Source of the DNA: Streptomyces sp. Tu6071
Lineage (GTDB): Bacteria > Actinomycetota > Actinomycetes > Streptomycetales > Streptomycetaceae
Length of the DNA stretch: 64,000 nucleotides
Assembly: GCF_000213055.1 (NCBI RefSeq)
Contig: NZ_CM001165.1
Location: forward strand, 4,858,945 to 4,922,944
Direction of reading: 5' to 3'
The translations under genes and the position numbers were made by a program. This document shows positions 8,105 to 16,496 of this stretch, piece after piece. Position 1 is the first letter of the stretch, and every line of letters starts with the position of its first letter. A model generated the notes under the pieces. It ran no database searches and had not been told where the DNA came from. It saw only the letters and a list, made by a program, of their open reading frames with translations.

Positions 8105-8749
8105 CTACCCCACCGATACCGTCGGCACCGGCGTGCGCCCCGGGTTCCCGCGCAGCTCGCGGTCGCACTCGTACGCCCGTACCGGGCTCTCCCCCGGCCC
8201 GCCGAGCAGCACCGTCCCCCGCGCCGTCGCCGCCGCGCTCTCGCCGAGCGTGCACACGAGCTGGGCGAGCCCGGGGCCCGTGAGCCCGGCGGGGTCGACG
8301 GTGAGGCGCAGGGTGTGCGCGGGGTCGCCGGGGCGGGGCCCGGCGAGGGCCGTGCCGCTCGGCACGGCGGAGGTGAAGTGGGCGAGTCGCTCCGCCTCGG
8401 AGGGCTGGAGGAGCAACTGGTCGAGCAGTTGCCGCGCCACCGGGACGGCCCCCGGGGCGGCCGGTTCGGAGAGGTACCTGTTGACGACGACGAGCTGTGC
8501 GCCGCACACGAGGTAGACCTTCGCGGGCGTCGTGCCCGGCGGCTGCGAGACGCTGTCCTCGTCGAGCACGCAGGGCAGCCGCGAGGGGGCGGGCCCGGCG
8601 TCCGTCGGCACCTCGGTCGGCCTGATCCCGCACCCGGCGAGCAGCAGCCCGAGCCCGGCGAGCACGCCGCAGGAACGGACGGCGGCGGTACGGGACCGGC
8701 GCCGCGCCCGGCGCGGAGCGGACCCCGCGCCGTCAGCGCCCCGCCGCAC
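8105..8749 (-). CDS. Secreted lipoprotein of the afsQ operon
   Basis: The product is 214 residues. A basic N-terminus is followed by a hydrophobic stretch ending in the lipobox LLAGC (Cys near residue 39), so it should be lipid-anchored outside the membrane. The mature part (VYLVCGAQLVVVNRYLSEP..., then TLRLTVDPAGL) resembles the GerMN-type fold. GTG at 8749 overlaps the end of the kinase gene by 17 bp, making it the third gene of the afsQ1-afsQ2-lipoprotein operon. By position it is a candidate accessory or sensory partner of the kinase; this is inference. The longer ATG frame would be kinase shadow sequence. Confidence 0.85.
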   Translation of the reverse strand: MRRGADGAGSAPRRARRRSRTAAVRSCGVLAGLGLLLAGCGIRPTEVPTDAGPAPSRLPCVLDEDSVSQPPGTTPAKVYLVCGAQLVVVNRYLSEPAAPGAVPVARQLLDQLLLQPSEAERLAHFTSAVPSGTALAGPRPGDPAHTLRLTVDPAGLTGPGLAQLVCTLGESAAATARGTVLLGGPGESPVRAYECDRELRGNPGRTPVPTVSVG

Positions 8750-10502
8750 GGCCACCGCCGCCCTCGCCGCCCGCCCCGCCGTCGTCGTCCGCCTCGTGCC
8801 CCGCACCCGCCGCGCCGCTCCTCGACTCCGCACCCGTGCCCGTACCTGTGTCCGTGTCCACGCCGCCCGTGTCCGCGCCGCCCGTGTCCGCGCCGCCCGG
8901 GGGGCCGCCGTCGCCCGTCCCGTCCTCCGGGCCCGCCTCGCCGCCGTCCAGCGGCAGCCGCAGCGTGAACACCGCGCCGCCCTCGGGGGAGTTGGCCGCC
9001 GTGATGCCGCCGCCGTGGATGTGCGCGTTGGCCTGCGCGATCGAGAGGCCGAGGCCGCTGCCCTCCGAACGGGGGCGCGAGGCGCTCGCCTTGTAGAAGC
9101 GGTCGAAGACGTGCGGCAGGACGTCCTCGGGGATCCCGGGGCCGTGGTCCCGTACCCGGATCACCAGCGAGGGCCCCTCGACCCGCACCGACACCCGCAC
9201 CGGGGAGCCGCCGTGCTTGAGCGCGTTGCCGATGAGGTTGGCGAGTATCACGTCGAGGCGGCGCGGGTCGACGCGCGCCATGATGCCGCGCTCCGCGTCG
9301 AGTTCGACCGCGTCGAGCCAGGCGCGTGCGTCGATGCACGCGGTGATCTGGTCGGCGATGTCGACGTCGTCGCACACGAGGCGGGCGGTGCCCGCGTCGA
9401 AGCGGGTCACCTCCATCAGGTTCTCCACCAGCGTGTTGAGCCGCCGCGTCTCGCTCACCACGAGCCGCACCGCGGGCTCGATCATCGGGTCGAGCGTGTC
9501 GATCTCTTCCTCGAGGACCTCGGTCACGGCGGTGATCGCGGTGAGCGGGGTGCGCAGCTCGTGGGACATGTCGGCGACGAAGCGGCGGCTCGCCTCCTCG
9601 CGCGCGCTCATGTCCGCGACCCGTCGCTCGAGGGCCGCCGCCGCGTCGTTGAACGTACGGGACAGCTCGGCGAGTTCGTCGGTCCCCGAGACCCGCAGCC
9701 GTGTGCTGAGCTTGCCCTCGCCGAGCCGCTTCGCGGCGATCCCGAGGCGGTGCACGGGCTTGAGCACGGTCGTGGCCGCCGCCTGCGCGAGCAGCGCCGC
9801 GACGAGCAGCGCGAGCGTCGTCGCGATCCCCAACGACCAGGCGAGCGACTCCAGGTCGTCGGCCTCGGAGCTGAGCGACTTGCGGAGGTAACCGGTCGGG
9901 CCGCCGTCGCCGACCTCGGCGCCCGCGATCAGGTACGGCGTGCCCTTCACGTCGACCCGCTGCCAGTACAGGTGCGAGGAAGCCTTGTTGGTCGCCGTGA
10001 TCCTCTGCTTGCGCGCGACCGCCTCCCGCAGGGTGGCCGGCACGTCACCGAGCGAGAACGAGCCGGGCGCCGAACTGCCGGTCACCGTACGGCCCTTGGC
10101 ATCGCGGTCGACGAGTACGACGTCGTAGTGCTGGCCCGAGCGGGACATCGCGCGGGCCGTGCGCGCCAGGTCCTCGCGCGTCGGGCCGGGCGGCACCGTC
10201 CGGTCGGGGCTCGCCAGTTGCTCCTTGAAGTCGTCGAGCGTGTTGTCCTGCGTACGGGTCAGGACCGCCTCGCGGTTGAGCCAGTACGCGATGCCCGAGG
10301 CCGAGACGGCGGCGGTCAGCGCGACGAGGCCGAAGACGAGGACGAGCCGCAGCCGCAGACTCGTGAACCGCACGCCCGCGCCGAGGAACCGCCGCAGCCG
10401 CCCGCCGTTCGGCGCCGCCGCCCCGCCCCCGCTGTCCCCCCGCCGCTCGTTCCCGTCCCGCCGCTCGTCTCCGTCCCGCCGTGCGTCGCCGCCTCGCCTC
10501 AC
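8733..10502 (-). CDS. afsQ2: AfsQ2 sensor histidine kinase
   Basis: The product is 589 residues. The N-terminal helix (about residues 40-60) and a second helix near residue 210 flank an extracytoplasmic sensor of about 150 residues. A HAMP segment, the H-box SHELRTPLTA, the N-box LIGNALKHGG and G-boxes (DHGPGIPEDV; GSGLGLSIAQANA) follow. The C-terminus is a long Gly/Asp/Thr-rich tail with TGGAD repeats after the ATPase domain. GTG at 10502 overlaps the afsQ1 stop as GTGA. Identity rests on gene order with afsQ1, divergent sigQ and the downstream lipoprotein gene. In S. coelicolor, AfsQ1/Q2 is reported to influence antibiotic production under certain nitrogen sources. Confidence 0.93.
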   Translation of the reverse strand: MRRGGDARRDGDERRDGNERRGDSGGGAAAPNGGRLRRFLGAGVRFTSLRLRLVLVFGLVALTAAVSASGIAYWLNREAVLTRTQDNTLDDFKEQLASPDRTVPPGPTREDLARTARAMSRSGQHYDVVLVDRDAKGRTVTGSSAPGSFSLGDVPATLREAVARKQRITATNKASSHLYWQRVDVKGTPYLIAGAEVGDGGPTGYLRKSLSSEADDLESLAWSLGIATTLALLVAALLAQAAATTVLKPVHRLGIAAKRLGEGKLSTRLRVSGTDELAELSRTFNDAAAALERRVADMSAREEASRRFVADMSHELRTPLTAITAVTEVLEEEIDTLDPMIEPAVRLVVSETRRLNTLVENLMEVTRFDAGTARLVCDDVDIADQITACIDARAWLDAVELDAERGIMARVDPRRLDVILANLIGNALKHGGSPVRVSVRVEGPSLVIRVRDHGPGIPEDVLPHVFDRFYKASASRPRSEGSGLGLSIAQANAHIHGGGITAANSPEGGAVFTLRLPLDGGEAGPEDGTGDGGPPGGADTGGADTGGVDTDTGTGTGAESRSGAAGAGHEADDDGGAGGEGGGGRAAGR

Positions 10503-11176
10503 TGCGGCGCGTCCAGCCGGTAACCGACACCGCGCACCGTGCGGATGAGCTTCGGCGAGGACGGCACGTCCTCGACCTTGGCCCGCAGCCGCTGCACGCA
10601 CGCGTCCACGAGGCGCGAGTCGCCGAGGTAGTCGTGCTCCCAGACCAGACGCAGGAGTTGCTGCCGGGACAGCGCCTGCCCCGGGCGTCGGCTCAGTTCG
10701 AGCAGGAGCCGCAACTCGGTGGGGGTGAGCTGGAGTTCGGTGCCGTCCTTGGAGACCGTCATCGCCGAACGGTCGATGACGAGATTCCCGAAGACCGCCG
10801 AGTCGCTCGACTCGCGCTCCCCGCGCCGCAGCACCGCGCGGATGCGCGCGTCGAGCACCCGCCCCTGCACCGGCTTGACCACGTAGTCGTCGGCCCCGGA
10901 CTCCAGGCCCACCACCACGTCGATGTCGTCGCTGCGCGCGGTGAGCAGGATGATCGGAAGCTGATCGGTGCGGCGGATGCGACGGCACACCTCGAAGCCG
11001 TCGATTCCGGGCAGCATGACGTCCAGAACGATCAGGTCCGGTCGTTCTTCGCGCAGTTTCGTCAGCCCGTCCTCGCCCGTGGCGGCGGTGGCCACGCGGT
11101 GCCCCTGGCGGGACAGGGACAGCTCAAGAGCCGTACGGATGGCGTCGTCGTCCTCGATCAGCAACAGGGAAGGCAC
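10499..11176 (-). CDS. afsQ1: AfsQ1 response regulator (OmpR family)
   Basis: The product is 225 residues. The receiver domain starts SLLLIEDDDAIR and has the phospho-acceptor Asp in LIVLDVMLPG (near residue 52), Thr/Ser in ILLTARS and Lys in DDYVVKPV. The winged-helix output domain ends LIRTVRGVGYRL. GTG at 11176 gives the expected length of 225; the upstream extension is shadow. It is translationally coupled to afsQ2. A GTGAC-N6-GTGAC site 155 bp upstream, between it and sigQ, fits the reported AfsQ1 recognition motif, so auto- and sigQ regulation are likely. Confidence 0.95.
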   Translation of the reverse strand: MPSLLLIEDDDAIRTALELSLSRQGHRVATAATGEDGLTKLREERPDLIVLDVMLPGIDGFEVCRRIRRTDQLPIILLTARSDDIDVVVGLESGADDYVVKPVQGRVLDARIRAVLRRGERESSDSAVFGNLVIDRSAMTVSKDGTELQLTPTELRLLLELSRRPGQALSRQQLLRLVWEHDYLGDSRLVDACVQRLRAKVEDVPSSPKLIRTVRGVGYRLDAPQ

Positions 11177-11331
11177 CCGGTCATTCTGTCCCACGGCCGC
11201 CCGGACTTCGACCTCCGGGTGCCGGGACGCGGGGCCCGTGCCCACGGGGCCGCGCGTCCCTGCCCCTCCGTACGGCCCGAGCGGCACGCGCGTACGCGCG
11301 AGCGTCTTGGACGCGCGCGCGAGGAGGCGCT

Positions 11332-11347
11332 GTGACAGCTCTGTGAC
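11332..11347. promoter_or_regulatory. Putative AfsQ1 binding site (GTGAC-N6-GTGAC)
   Basis: Two direct GTGAC pentamers separated by six bases lie in the intergenic region between afsQ1 and sigQ. This matches the motif reported for AfsQ1 in S. coelicolor (GTnAC-N6-GTnAC). Position fits control of sigQ and/or afsQ1. Confidence 0.7.
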
Positions 11348-11473
11348 AGTCGGCGGACACGGTCATGAACTGGGGTTGGCAGTCTTCTTGGCACACGGGG
11401 CGCACCGGCCGGCCGCAAGGGCGGCGGAACGCTTCGCGGCAGAACCACTCACACCTCAGGACGGAGGCGCGCG

Positions 11474-12274
11474 ATGAGCACTCGGCACAGCACCACGGGC
11501 GGTGCGGTGATCACCCGGCTGCACGACTACGCCGCGCGGACTGAGACCTCCGGTACCGCGACCGTGTCCTTGTTCGAGCGGAGCCATGAGCCCGGGGGCG
11601 GACGAGGACGAGGCTGCGGGACCGGTCGTGCACCGCGTCCTCTGCTGGGGACGCCGGTGGACGTGGCTCCGGTTCCCCGCGGGGGAAATGAGGGGGACCG
11701 GAGCGTCGCGTACGGGGAGAGCACGGGGGGCACGGGGGAGCGATCCCGGGCGAACGAGGCGGAGTTCACCGCCTACGTCCAGGAGCGCCGCGCCTCCCTG
11801 TACGCGACCGCCTACCACCTGACCGGGGACCGCTTCGAGGCCGAGGACCTGCTCCAGAGCGCCCTCTTCTCGACGTACCGGGCCTGGGACCGCATCACCG
11901 ACAAGGCCGCCGTCGGCGGCTACCTGCGCCGCACCATGACCAACCTGCACATCAGCGCGTGGCGGCGCCGCAAGCTCAACGAGTACCCGACCGAGGAACT
12001 GCCGGAGACGGCCACCGACACGGACGCGATGCGCGGCACCGAGCTGCGCACCGTCCTGTGGCAGGCGCTCGCCCGGCTGCCCGAACTCCAGCGCACGATG
12101 CTGGTCCTCCGTTATTACGAGGGCCGCACGGACCCGGAGATCGCGAAGATCCTCGACATCAGTGTCGGCACGGTCAAGTCGAGCATCTGGCGCAGCCTGC
12201 GCCGCCTGCGCGACGACGAGGCGCTCAGCCGCGACCGTGACCGCGAGGAGTCCTTCGGCGAACTGGTCGCCTGA
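11474..12274 (+). CDS. sigQ: SigQ, SigE-type ECF RNA polymerase sigma factor
   Basis: The product is 266 residues. The first ~90 are low complexity. Region 2 begins FTAYVQERRASLYATAYHLTGD and includes EAEDLLQSALFSTYRAWDRI; region 4 includes LPELQRTMLVLRYYEGRTDPEIAKILDISVGTVKSSIWRSLRRLR, a typical helix-turn-helix recognising the -35. It is divergent from afsQ1, as in S. coelicolor, where sigQ is reported to act against AfsQ-dependent antibiotic regulation. No adjacent anti-sigma gene is visible. ATG at 11474 follows an AGGACGGAGG Shine-Dalgarno region. Confidence 0.92.
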   Translation: MSTRHSTTGGAVITRLHDYAARTETSGTATVSLFERSHEPGGGRGRGCGTGRAPRPLLGTPVDVAPVPRGGNEGDRSVAYGESTGGTGERSRANEAEFTAYVQERRASLYATAYHLTGDRFEAEDLLQSALFSTYRAWDRITDKAAVGGYLRRTMTNLHISAWRRRKLNEYPTEELPETATDTDAMRGTELRTVLWQALARLPELQRTMLVLRYYEGRTDPEIAKILDISVGTVKSSIWRSLRRLRDDEALSRDRDREESFGELVA

Positions 12275-12450
12275 GGACGGGGGGAACGGGGGAGAGCGGG
12301 GGGACAGGGGGAAACGGGGGAAACCGGGGGAGGGTCCGCCGCACGGGGGAGCCGGGGCACGTACGGGGGAGTACGGGTCCGGGACGGGCGGCGGACACGG
12401 GGGAGACACGGGACGCCACGGGGGTGGCGTCGCGACCACGGGGGTGGTTG
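12275..12450. repeat. G5-run repeat array between convergent genes
   Basis: The stretch after the sigQ stop is built of ACGGGGGA-like units with about ten runs of four to six G on the plus strand, and a perfect direct repeat CCACGGGGGTGG at 12416-12427 and 12436-12447. No coding potential is evident. The run density is compatible with G-quadruplex formation on the sigQ coding strand. Confidence 0.65.
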
Positions 12451-12457
12451 CCGCATC

Positions 12458-12489
12458 GGGACCGGAGGGCTGGGGGGCCTTCCGGTCCC
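12458..12489. terminator. Hairpin terminator between sigQ and the uridine-kinase-like gene
   Basis: GGGACCGGA at 12458-12466 pairs perfectly with TCCGGTCCC at 12481-12489, with partial inner pairing. It sits between two convergent genes and could serve both. There is no T-tract, as is usual in Streptomyces. Confidence 0.65.
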
Positions 12490-12573
12490 GCCGCCGTCTT
12501 CTCCCTCGGAGACATGGCGGCGGCGCGTGGGGGTCCCGGCCGGAGGCCGGGGAAGGGTGGGCCCGCGTTCGGC

Positions 12574-13272
12574 TCAGCTCGCCGCGGGCTCGCTCCCCCG
12601 CTCCCGTACCGCCGCCCCCACCGGCCCGCGCGCGCACGCCGCGGCGGCCAGCCGGCCCAGGGCCTCCTCGCGCCCGCAGGGGTACGCGCCGAGCGCCGCC
12701 TGCCGCTGCACGATCGCCCGCTCCGAGCGCATCAGCCGGAAGCCCCTGCGCAGCAGGAACGGCACGGACTTGCGCCCCTCGCGCAGATCCCGCAGGAGCC
12801 GCCGCCGGAACGTCGTGCTCGGCCGCCCGCGCAGGCACAACGCGTCGGCGAGCACGCCGAGTTCGCGGCAGCTCTCCACGATGTCGGCGGCGAAGATGCC
12901 CTCGGCGATGAAGAGGGGCGTGGTGCGGTCGAGGGTGAGCGTCTCCGTACCCGTACGGGTGCTCTCGGCGATCGAGTAGACGGGGACGTCGGCCGACCGG
13001 GTCCGGCACAGCTCACCGATCGCGGTGAGCGCCCGCGCGCGGTCCCAGGACAGCGGGGAGTCCCAGTCGATGTCGCGCTGCGGGCCCTGGCCCGCGACGA
13101 GCGGCAGGGTCGGGTCGTCGGCGTCCTTGTAGAAGTCGTCCAGGGACAGGACGGGCAGACCTGAGGCGGCGGCGAGGGACGACTTGCCCGAGCCGGAGGG
13201 CCCGGCGAGCAGGACGACCCGGACCGGTACGGCGGGATGGGGACTCACGAGGAACCAGTGTGCGGCATGCAC
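12574..13272 (-). CDS. Uridine-kinase-like P-loop phosphotransferase
   Basis: The product is 232 residues. The Walker A motif GPSGSGKSS lies near residues 24-32; SLDDFYKD and DWDSPLSWD follow, as in uridine/cytidine kinases that phosphorylate pyrimidine nucleosides. A P-loop kinase fold covers residues 17-200. ATG at 13272 gives a short leader; GTG at 13248 is an alternative start. It is divergent from a small secreted-protein gene. Context with add, deoC and PNP supports a nucleoside salvage role, but it lacks a CTACGCGCGTAG site. Confidence 0.82.
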   Translation of the reverse strand: MHAAHWFLVSPHPAVPVRVVLLAGPSGSGKSSLAAASGLPVLSLDDFYKDADDPTLPLVAGQGPQRDIDWDSPLSWDRARALTAIGELCRTRSADVPVYSIAESTRTGTETLTLDRTTPLFIAEGIFAADIVESCRELGVLADALCLRGRPSTTFRRRLLRDLREGRKSVPFLLRRGFRLMRSERAIVQRQAALGAYPCGREEALGRLAAAACARGPVGAAVRERGSEPAAS

Positions 13273-13372
13273 CTGTCGGCCCGACCCGCCGGGGCGCGCT
13301 TTGGTACCCGACCGACACCTCGCCTACGCTGCGTGCGCACACGCTCACGTACCGAACCGGCAGGTGGCAGTC

Positions 13373-13819
13373 ATGGCAGCAGCACGACACGCAAAGACCT
13401 CTCCCTCCTCGCGCGCCCTCCTGCGGGCCGGGCTCGGCATCGCCGTCGCCGGGGCGGCGCTCGGCGGCGCCGCCGCGAGCGCGAGCGCCGCGACCCCGGA
13501 CCTCGGCTCGGTCGCGCCCGACCTGGGCTCCCTCGCCCCCGGCCTCGGCAAGCAGCTCGACACGGAGGCCGCGCTGGGCGGCGCGAGCCAGGGCCTCCAG
13601 GCGGCCACCACGTACGGCCTCGGCGGCGTCACGAACCTCCAGCTCGACCCCCTCGCGGGCACCGGCACCGACCCCCTCGCCAACGGCGTCGGCACCCAGG
13701 TCGCCGACTTCAAGCCGGTCGGCACGACGGACGTCACGGGCCCGGTCACGAGCGGCGCGAGCCTGGCGGAACTGCCGGTGGCGGGCGACGCGGTGCGGAT
13801 GCTGGGGATCGGCGGCTGA
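13373..13819 (+). CDS. Small secreted protein
   Basis: The product is 148 residues. It has a classic Sec signal peptide: basic N-terminus (RHAKTSPSSR), hydrophobic core (AGLGIAVAGAALGGAAA) and AxA cleavage near residue 38. The mature part is low-complexity with repeated DLGSxAPDLGSLAPGLG segments and no cysteines. It is likely exported to the wall or medium. ATG at 13373 is preceded by a GGCAGGTGG sequence. Similar small exported proteins of unknown function are widespread in Streptomyces. Confidence 0.78.
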   Translation: MAAARHAKTSPSSRALLRAGLGIAVAGAALGGAAASASAATPDLGSVAPDLGSLAPGLGKQLDTEAALGGASQGLQAATTYGLGGVTNLQLDPLAGTGTDPLANGVGTQVADFKPVGTTDVTGPVTSGASLAELPVAGDAVRMLGIGG

Positions 13820-13937
13820 GGCGCGCCGCTCCTCGGTGTTGCCCGTGCGGGTGAGGCGCTGCCGGACGACGGCGCCCGGCCCCCGCGCGCGTCCAGCTCG
13901 CCACCGCCCCCTGGCAGCCCCCCGTTGACGTATGCGC

Positions 13938-13972
13938 GTGCGGGCCGTCCCCAGGTCGGGGGCGGCCCGCAC
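13938..13972. terminator. Strong hairpin between convergent genes
   Basis: GTGCGGGCCG at 13938-13947 pairs perfectly with CGGCCCGCAC at 13963-13972, and inner CCCC/GGGG pairs extend the stem. It lies 118 bp after the small secreted-protein gene and 23 bp from the end of the truncated aldehyde dehydrogenase gene, so it may serve both. Confidence 0.8.
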
Positions 13973-13995
13973 GTGGACGTACCGGGGGCGGCGGC

Positions 13996-15033
13996 TCAGT
14001 ACGAGGAGCCCGCGACGCCCAGGGAGCCCGTCGGGTGCCACACCGTCTTCGTCTCCAGGACGGAGGTCATGCGGCGCAGGCCGGGTGTCGTGGTCCAGTC
14101 CTCGGCGGGTGCCGCGGGGCGCAGGACGCGCTTCAGGTTGTCCGCCGCCGCGATCTCCAGGTCCACGGCCTCCCGGCCGTCGGCGCCCGTGAGGTCGATC
14201 GCGTTGACGTCCTGGTGGGAGGCGAGCGTCGGGCCGAGGTCGGCGACACGGCCGCTGAGGATGTTCGCCGCGCCGCCGGGGACGTCCGAGGTGGCGAGGA
14301 CCTCGCCGAAGGACAGGGCGGGCAGCGGACGCTCCTCGCTCGCCACGACGACGGCCGTGCAGCCCGTCGCGAGCACGGGCGCGAGCACCGAGACGAGGCC
14401 GAGCAGCGAGGACTCGCGCGGCGCGAGCACCGCGACGACTCCGCTCGGCTCCGGCGTCGACAGGTTGAAGTACGGGCCCGCCACCGGGTTCGCGCCGCCC
14501 ACGACCTGCGCGAGCTTGTCGGTCCAGCCCGCGTACCAGACCCAGCGGTCCACGGCCGCGTCCACCTGGGCGCGCGCCGCGTCCCGGTCCAGGCCCTCCG
14601 CGTCGGCGACCTCGCGCGCGAACTGCTCGGCGCGCCCCTCCAGCATCTCCGCGACGCGGTAGAGGACCTGGCCCCTGTTGTACGCGGTCGCGCCGGACCA
14701 GCCCGCGAACGCCTTGCGCGCGGCGGCGACCGCGTCCCTGGCGTCCTTGCGCGTCGAGCGCGGGGCGTTGGCCAGCCACTCGCCGCGCGCGTCGCTCACC
14801 TCGTACACCCTGCCGCCCTCACTGCGGGGGAACTTCCCGCCGACGTACAGCTTGTAGGTCTTGAAGACGCCGAGGCGCGGGGCCGCGGCACCCGCCTGCG
14901 GGGCGGTGGCCCGCGGGGCGCCCGCCTGCGGGGCGGTGGCCTTCTCGCCGCCCTTCGGCTGCTTCCCGGCCGCGGACTTCCGCGCCGGGCGCTTCCCGGA
15001 CGTGGACTTCTCGGACGTGGACTTCTCAGACAT
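13996..15033 (-). CDS. Truncated aldehyde-dehydrogenase-like protein without catalytic domain
   Basis: The product is 345 residues. A Lys/Ser/Ala-rich tail (about residues 1-55, with SEKS repeats) precedes an aldehyde-dehydrogenase-like region covering only the coenzyme-binding part: YKLYVGGKFPRSEGG, APRESSLLGLVSVLAP, DVPGGAANILSG. The conserved catalytic cysteine block and the second half of the usual 480 residues are absent; the C-terminus ends TGSLGVAGSSY. It overlaps the full-length aldehyde dehydrogenase gene by 8 bp, so both are co-translated. The pair resembles the two domains of ALDH16, in which the second domain is non-catalytic, here as separate polypeptides. A structural or partner role is the best guess. 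Confidence 0.85.
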   Translation of the reverse strand: MSEKSTSEKSTSGKRPARKSAAGKQPKGGEKATAPQAGAPRATAPQAGAAAPRLGVFKTYKLYVGGKFPRSEGGRVYEVSDARGEWLANAPRSTRKDARDAVAAARKAFAGWSGATAYNRGQVLYRVAEMLEGRAEQFAREVADAEGLDRDAARAQVDAAVDRWVWYAGWTDKLAQVVGGANPVAGPYFNLSTPEPSGVVAVLAPRESSLLGLVSVLAPVLATGCTAVVVASEERPLPALSFGEVLATSDVPGGAANILSGRVADLGPTLASHQDVNAIDLTGADGREAVDLEIAAADNLKRVLRPAAPAEDWTTTPGLRRMTSVLETKTVWHPTGSLGVAGSSY

Positions 15034-16492
15034 CGAGGTACGCCTCCAGACCGTGCCTGCCGCCCTCGCGGCCGTAACCCGACTCCTTGTAGCCGCCGAA
15101 GGGCGAGGTCGGGTCGAACTTGTTGAAGGTGTTGGCCCACACGACGCCCGCACGCAGCTTCTCGGCCACGGCGAGGATGCGGGAGCCCTTCTCGGTCCAG
15201 ATGCCCGCCGAGAGCCCGTACGGCGTGTTGTTCGCCTTGGCGACGGCCTCCGCCGGGGTGCGGAAGGTGAGGACGGAGAGGACGGGGCCGAAGATCTCCT
15301 CGCGGGCGACGGTGTGCGCCTGCGTGACGTTCGTGAAGACGGTCGGGGCGAACCAGTAGCCCGAGCCGGGGAGTTCGCACGGGGCGCTCCAGCGCTCGGC
15401 GCCCTCCGCCTCGCCCTGGCCGGTCAACCGTGTGATGCGGTCGAGCTGTTCGGCGGAGTTGATGGCGCCGAGGTCGGTGTTCTTGTCGAGCGGGTCGCCC
15501 ACGCGCAAGGTGGTGAGGCGCCGCTTGAGCGCGTCCACGACCTCGTCGTGCACCGACTCCTGCACGAGCAACCGCGAGCCCGCGCAGCACACTTGGCCCT
15601 GGTTGAAGAAGATCCCCGTGACGATGCCCTCGACGGCCTGCTCGACGGGCGCGTCGTCGAAGACGATGTTGGCGCCCTTGCCGCCGAGTTCGAGCGTCAC
15701 GCGCTTCTCCGAGCCCGCGACCGTCCGGGCGATCTGCTTGCCGACCGCCGTCGAGCCCGTGAACGCGACCTTGTTCACGTCCGGGTGCGCGACGAGGGCC
15801 GCGCCCGCGTCCCCGTACCCGGGAAGGATGTTCACGACGCCCCTGGGCAGACCGGCCTGTTGGCAGATCTCGGCGAAGAACAGGGCACTCAGCGGGGTCG
15901 TCTCGGCGGGCTTGAGGACCACCGTGTTGCCCGCCGCGAGCGCGGGCGCGATCTTCCACGCGAGCATGAGCAGCGGGAAGTTCCACGGGATGACCTGGCC
16001 CGCGACCCCGAGCGGCTTCGGCGCGGGACCGAAGCCCGCGTGCTCCAGCTTGTCGGCCCAGCCCGCGTAGTAGAAGAAGTGCGCGGCGACGAGCGGGATG
16101 TCCGTGTCGCGCGTCTCCTTGATGGGCTTGCCGTTGTCGAGCGTTTCCAGGACGGCGAGTTCGCGCGCCCGCTCCTGCACGATCCGCGCGATGCGGAAGA
16201 GGTACTTGGCGCGCTCGGCGCCGGGGAGCGCGGCCCAGCCGGGGAAGGCGCGGCGCGCGGCGGCGACCGCGCGCGCGACGTCCTCCTCGCCCGCCCGCGC
16301 GACCTCGGAGAGGACCTCCTCGGTCGCCGGGGACACGGTCTTGAAGACCTCGCCGGAGGCGGAATCGGTGAACTCGCCGTCGATGAACAGCCCGTAGGAG
16401 GAGGCGAGGGCGACGGCGGCGCGTGACTCGGGCGCGGGCGCGTAGTCGGTGAAGGCCGGAGCGGGCCCGGCGGAAGGGGTCTCGTGTGCCAT
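15026..16492 (-). CDS. Aldehyde dehydrogenase
   Basis: The full-length 488-residue NAD(P)-dependent aldehyde dehydrogenase oxidises aldehydes to acids. Visible signatures are VIPWNFPLLMLAWKIAPAL, the catalytic Glu in LELGGKGAN, and the catalytic Cys block NQGQVCCAGSR (Cys near residue 290). It starts 4 bp after deoC and overlaps the truncated ALDH gene downstream. DeoC releases acetaldehyde, so acetaldehyde is the likely substrate; that is inferred from the operon. It should be expressed with deoC from the promoter bearing the CTACGCGCGTAG operator. Confidence 0.94.
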   Translation of the reverse strand: MAHETPSAGPAPAFTDYAPAPESRAAVALASSYGLFIDGEFTDSASGEVFKTVSPATEEVLSEVARAGEEDVARAVAAARRAFPGWAALPGAERAKYLFRIARIVQERARELAVLETLDNGKPIKETRDTDIPLVAAHFFYYAGWADKLEHAGFGPAPKPLGVAGQVIPWNFPLLMLAWKIAPALAAGNTVVLKPAETTPLSALFFAEICQQAGLPRGVVNILPGYGDAGAALVAHPDVNKVAFTGSTAVGKQIARTVAGSEKRVTLELGGKGANIVFDDAPVEQAVEGIVTGIFFNQGQVCCAGSRLLVQESVHDEVVDALKRRLTTLRVGDPLDKNTDLGAINSAEQLDRITRLTGQGEAEGAERWSAPCELPGSGYWFAPTVFTNVTQAHTVAREEIFGPVLSVLTFRTPAEAVAKANNTPYGLSAGIWTEKGSRILAVAEKLRAGVVWANTFNKFDPTSPFGGYKESGYGREGGRHGLEAYLDV

Positions 16493-16496
16493 GGGT

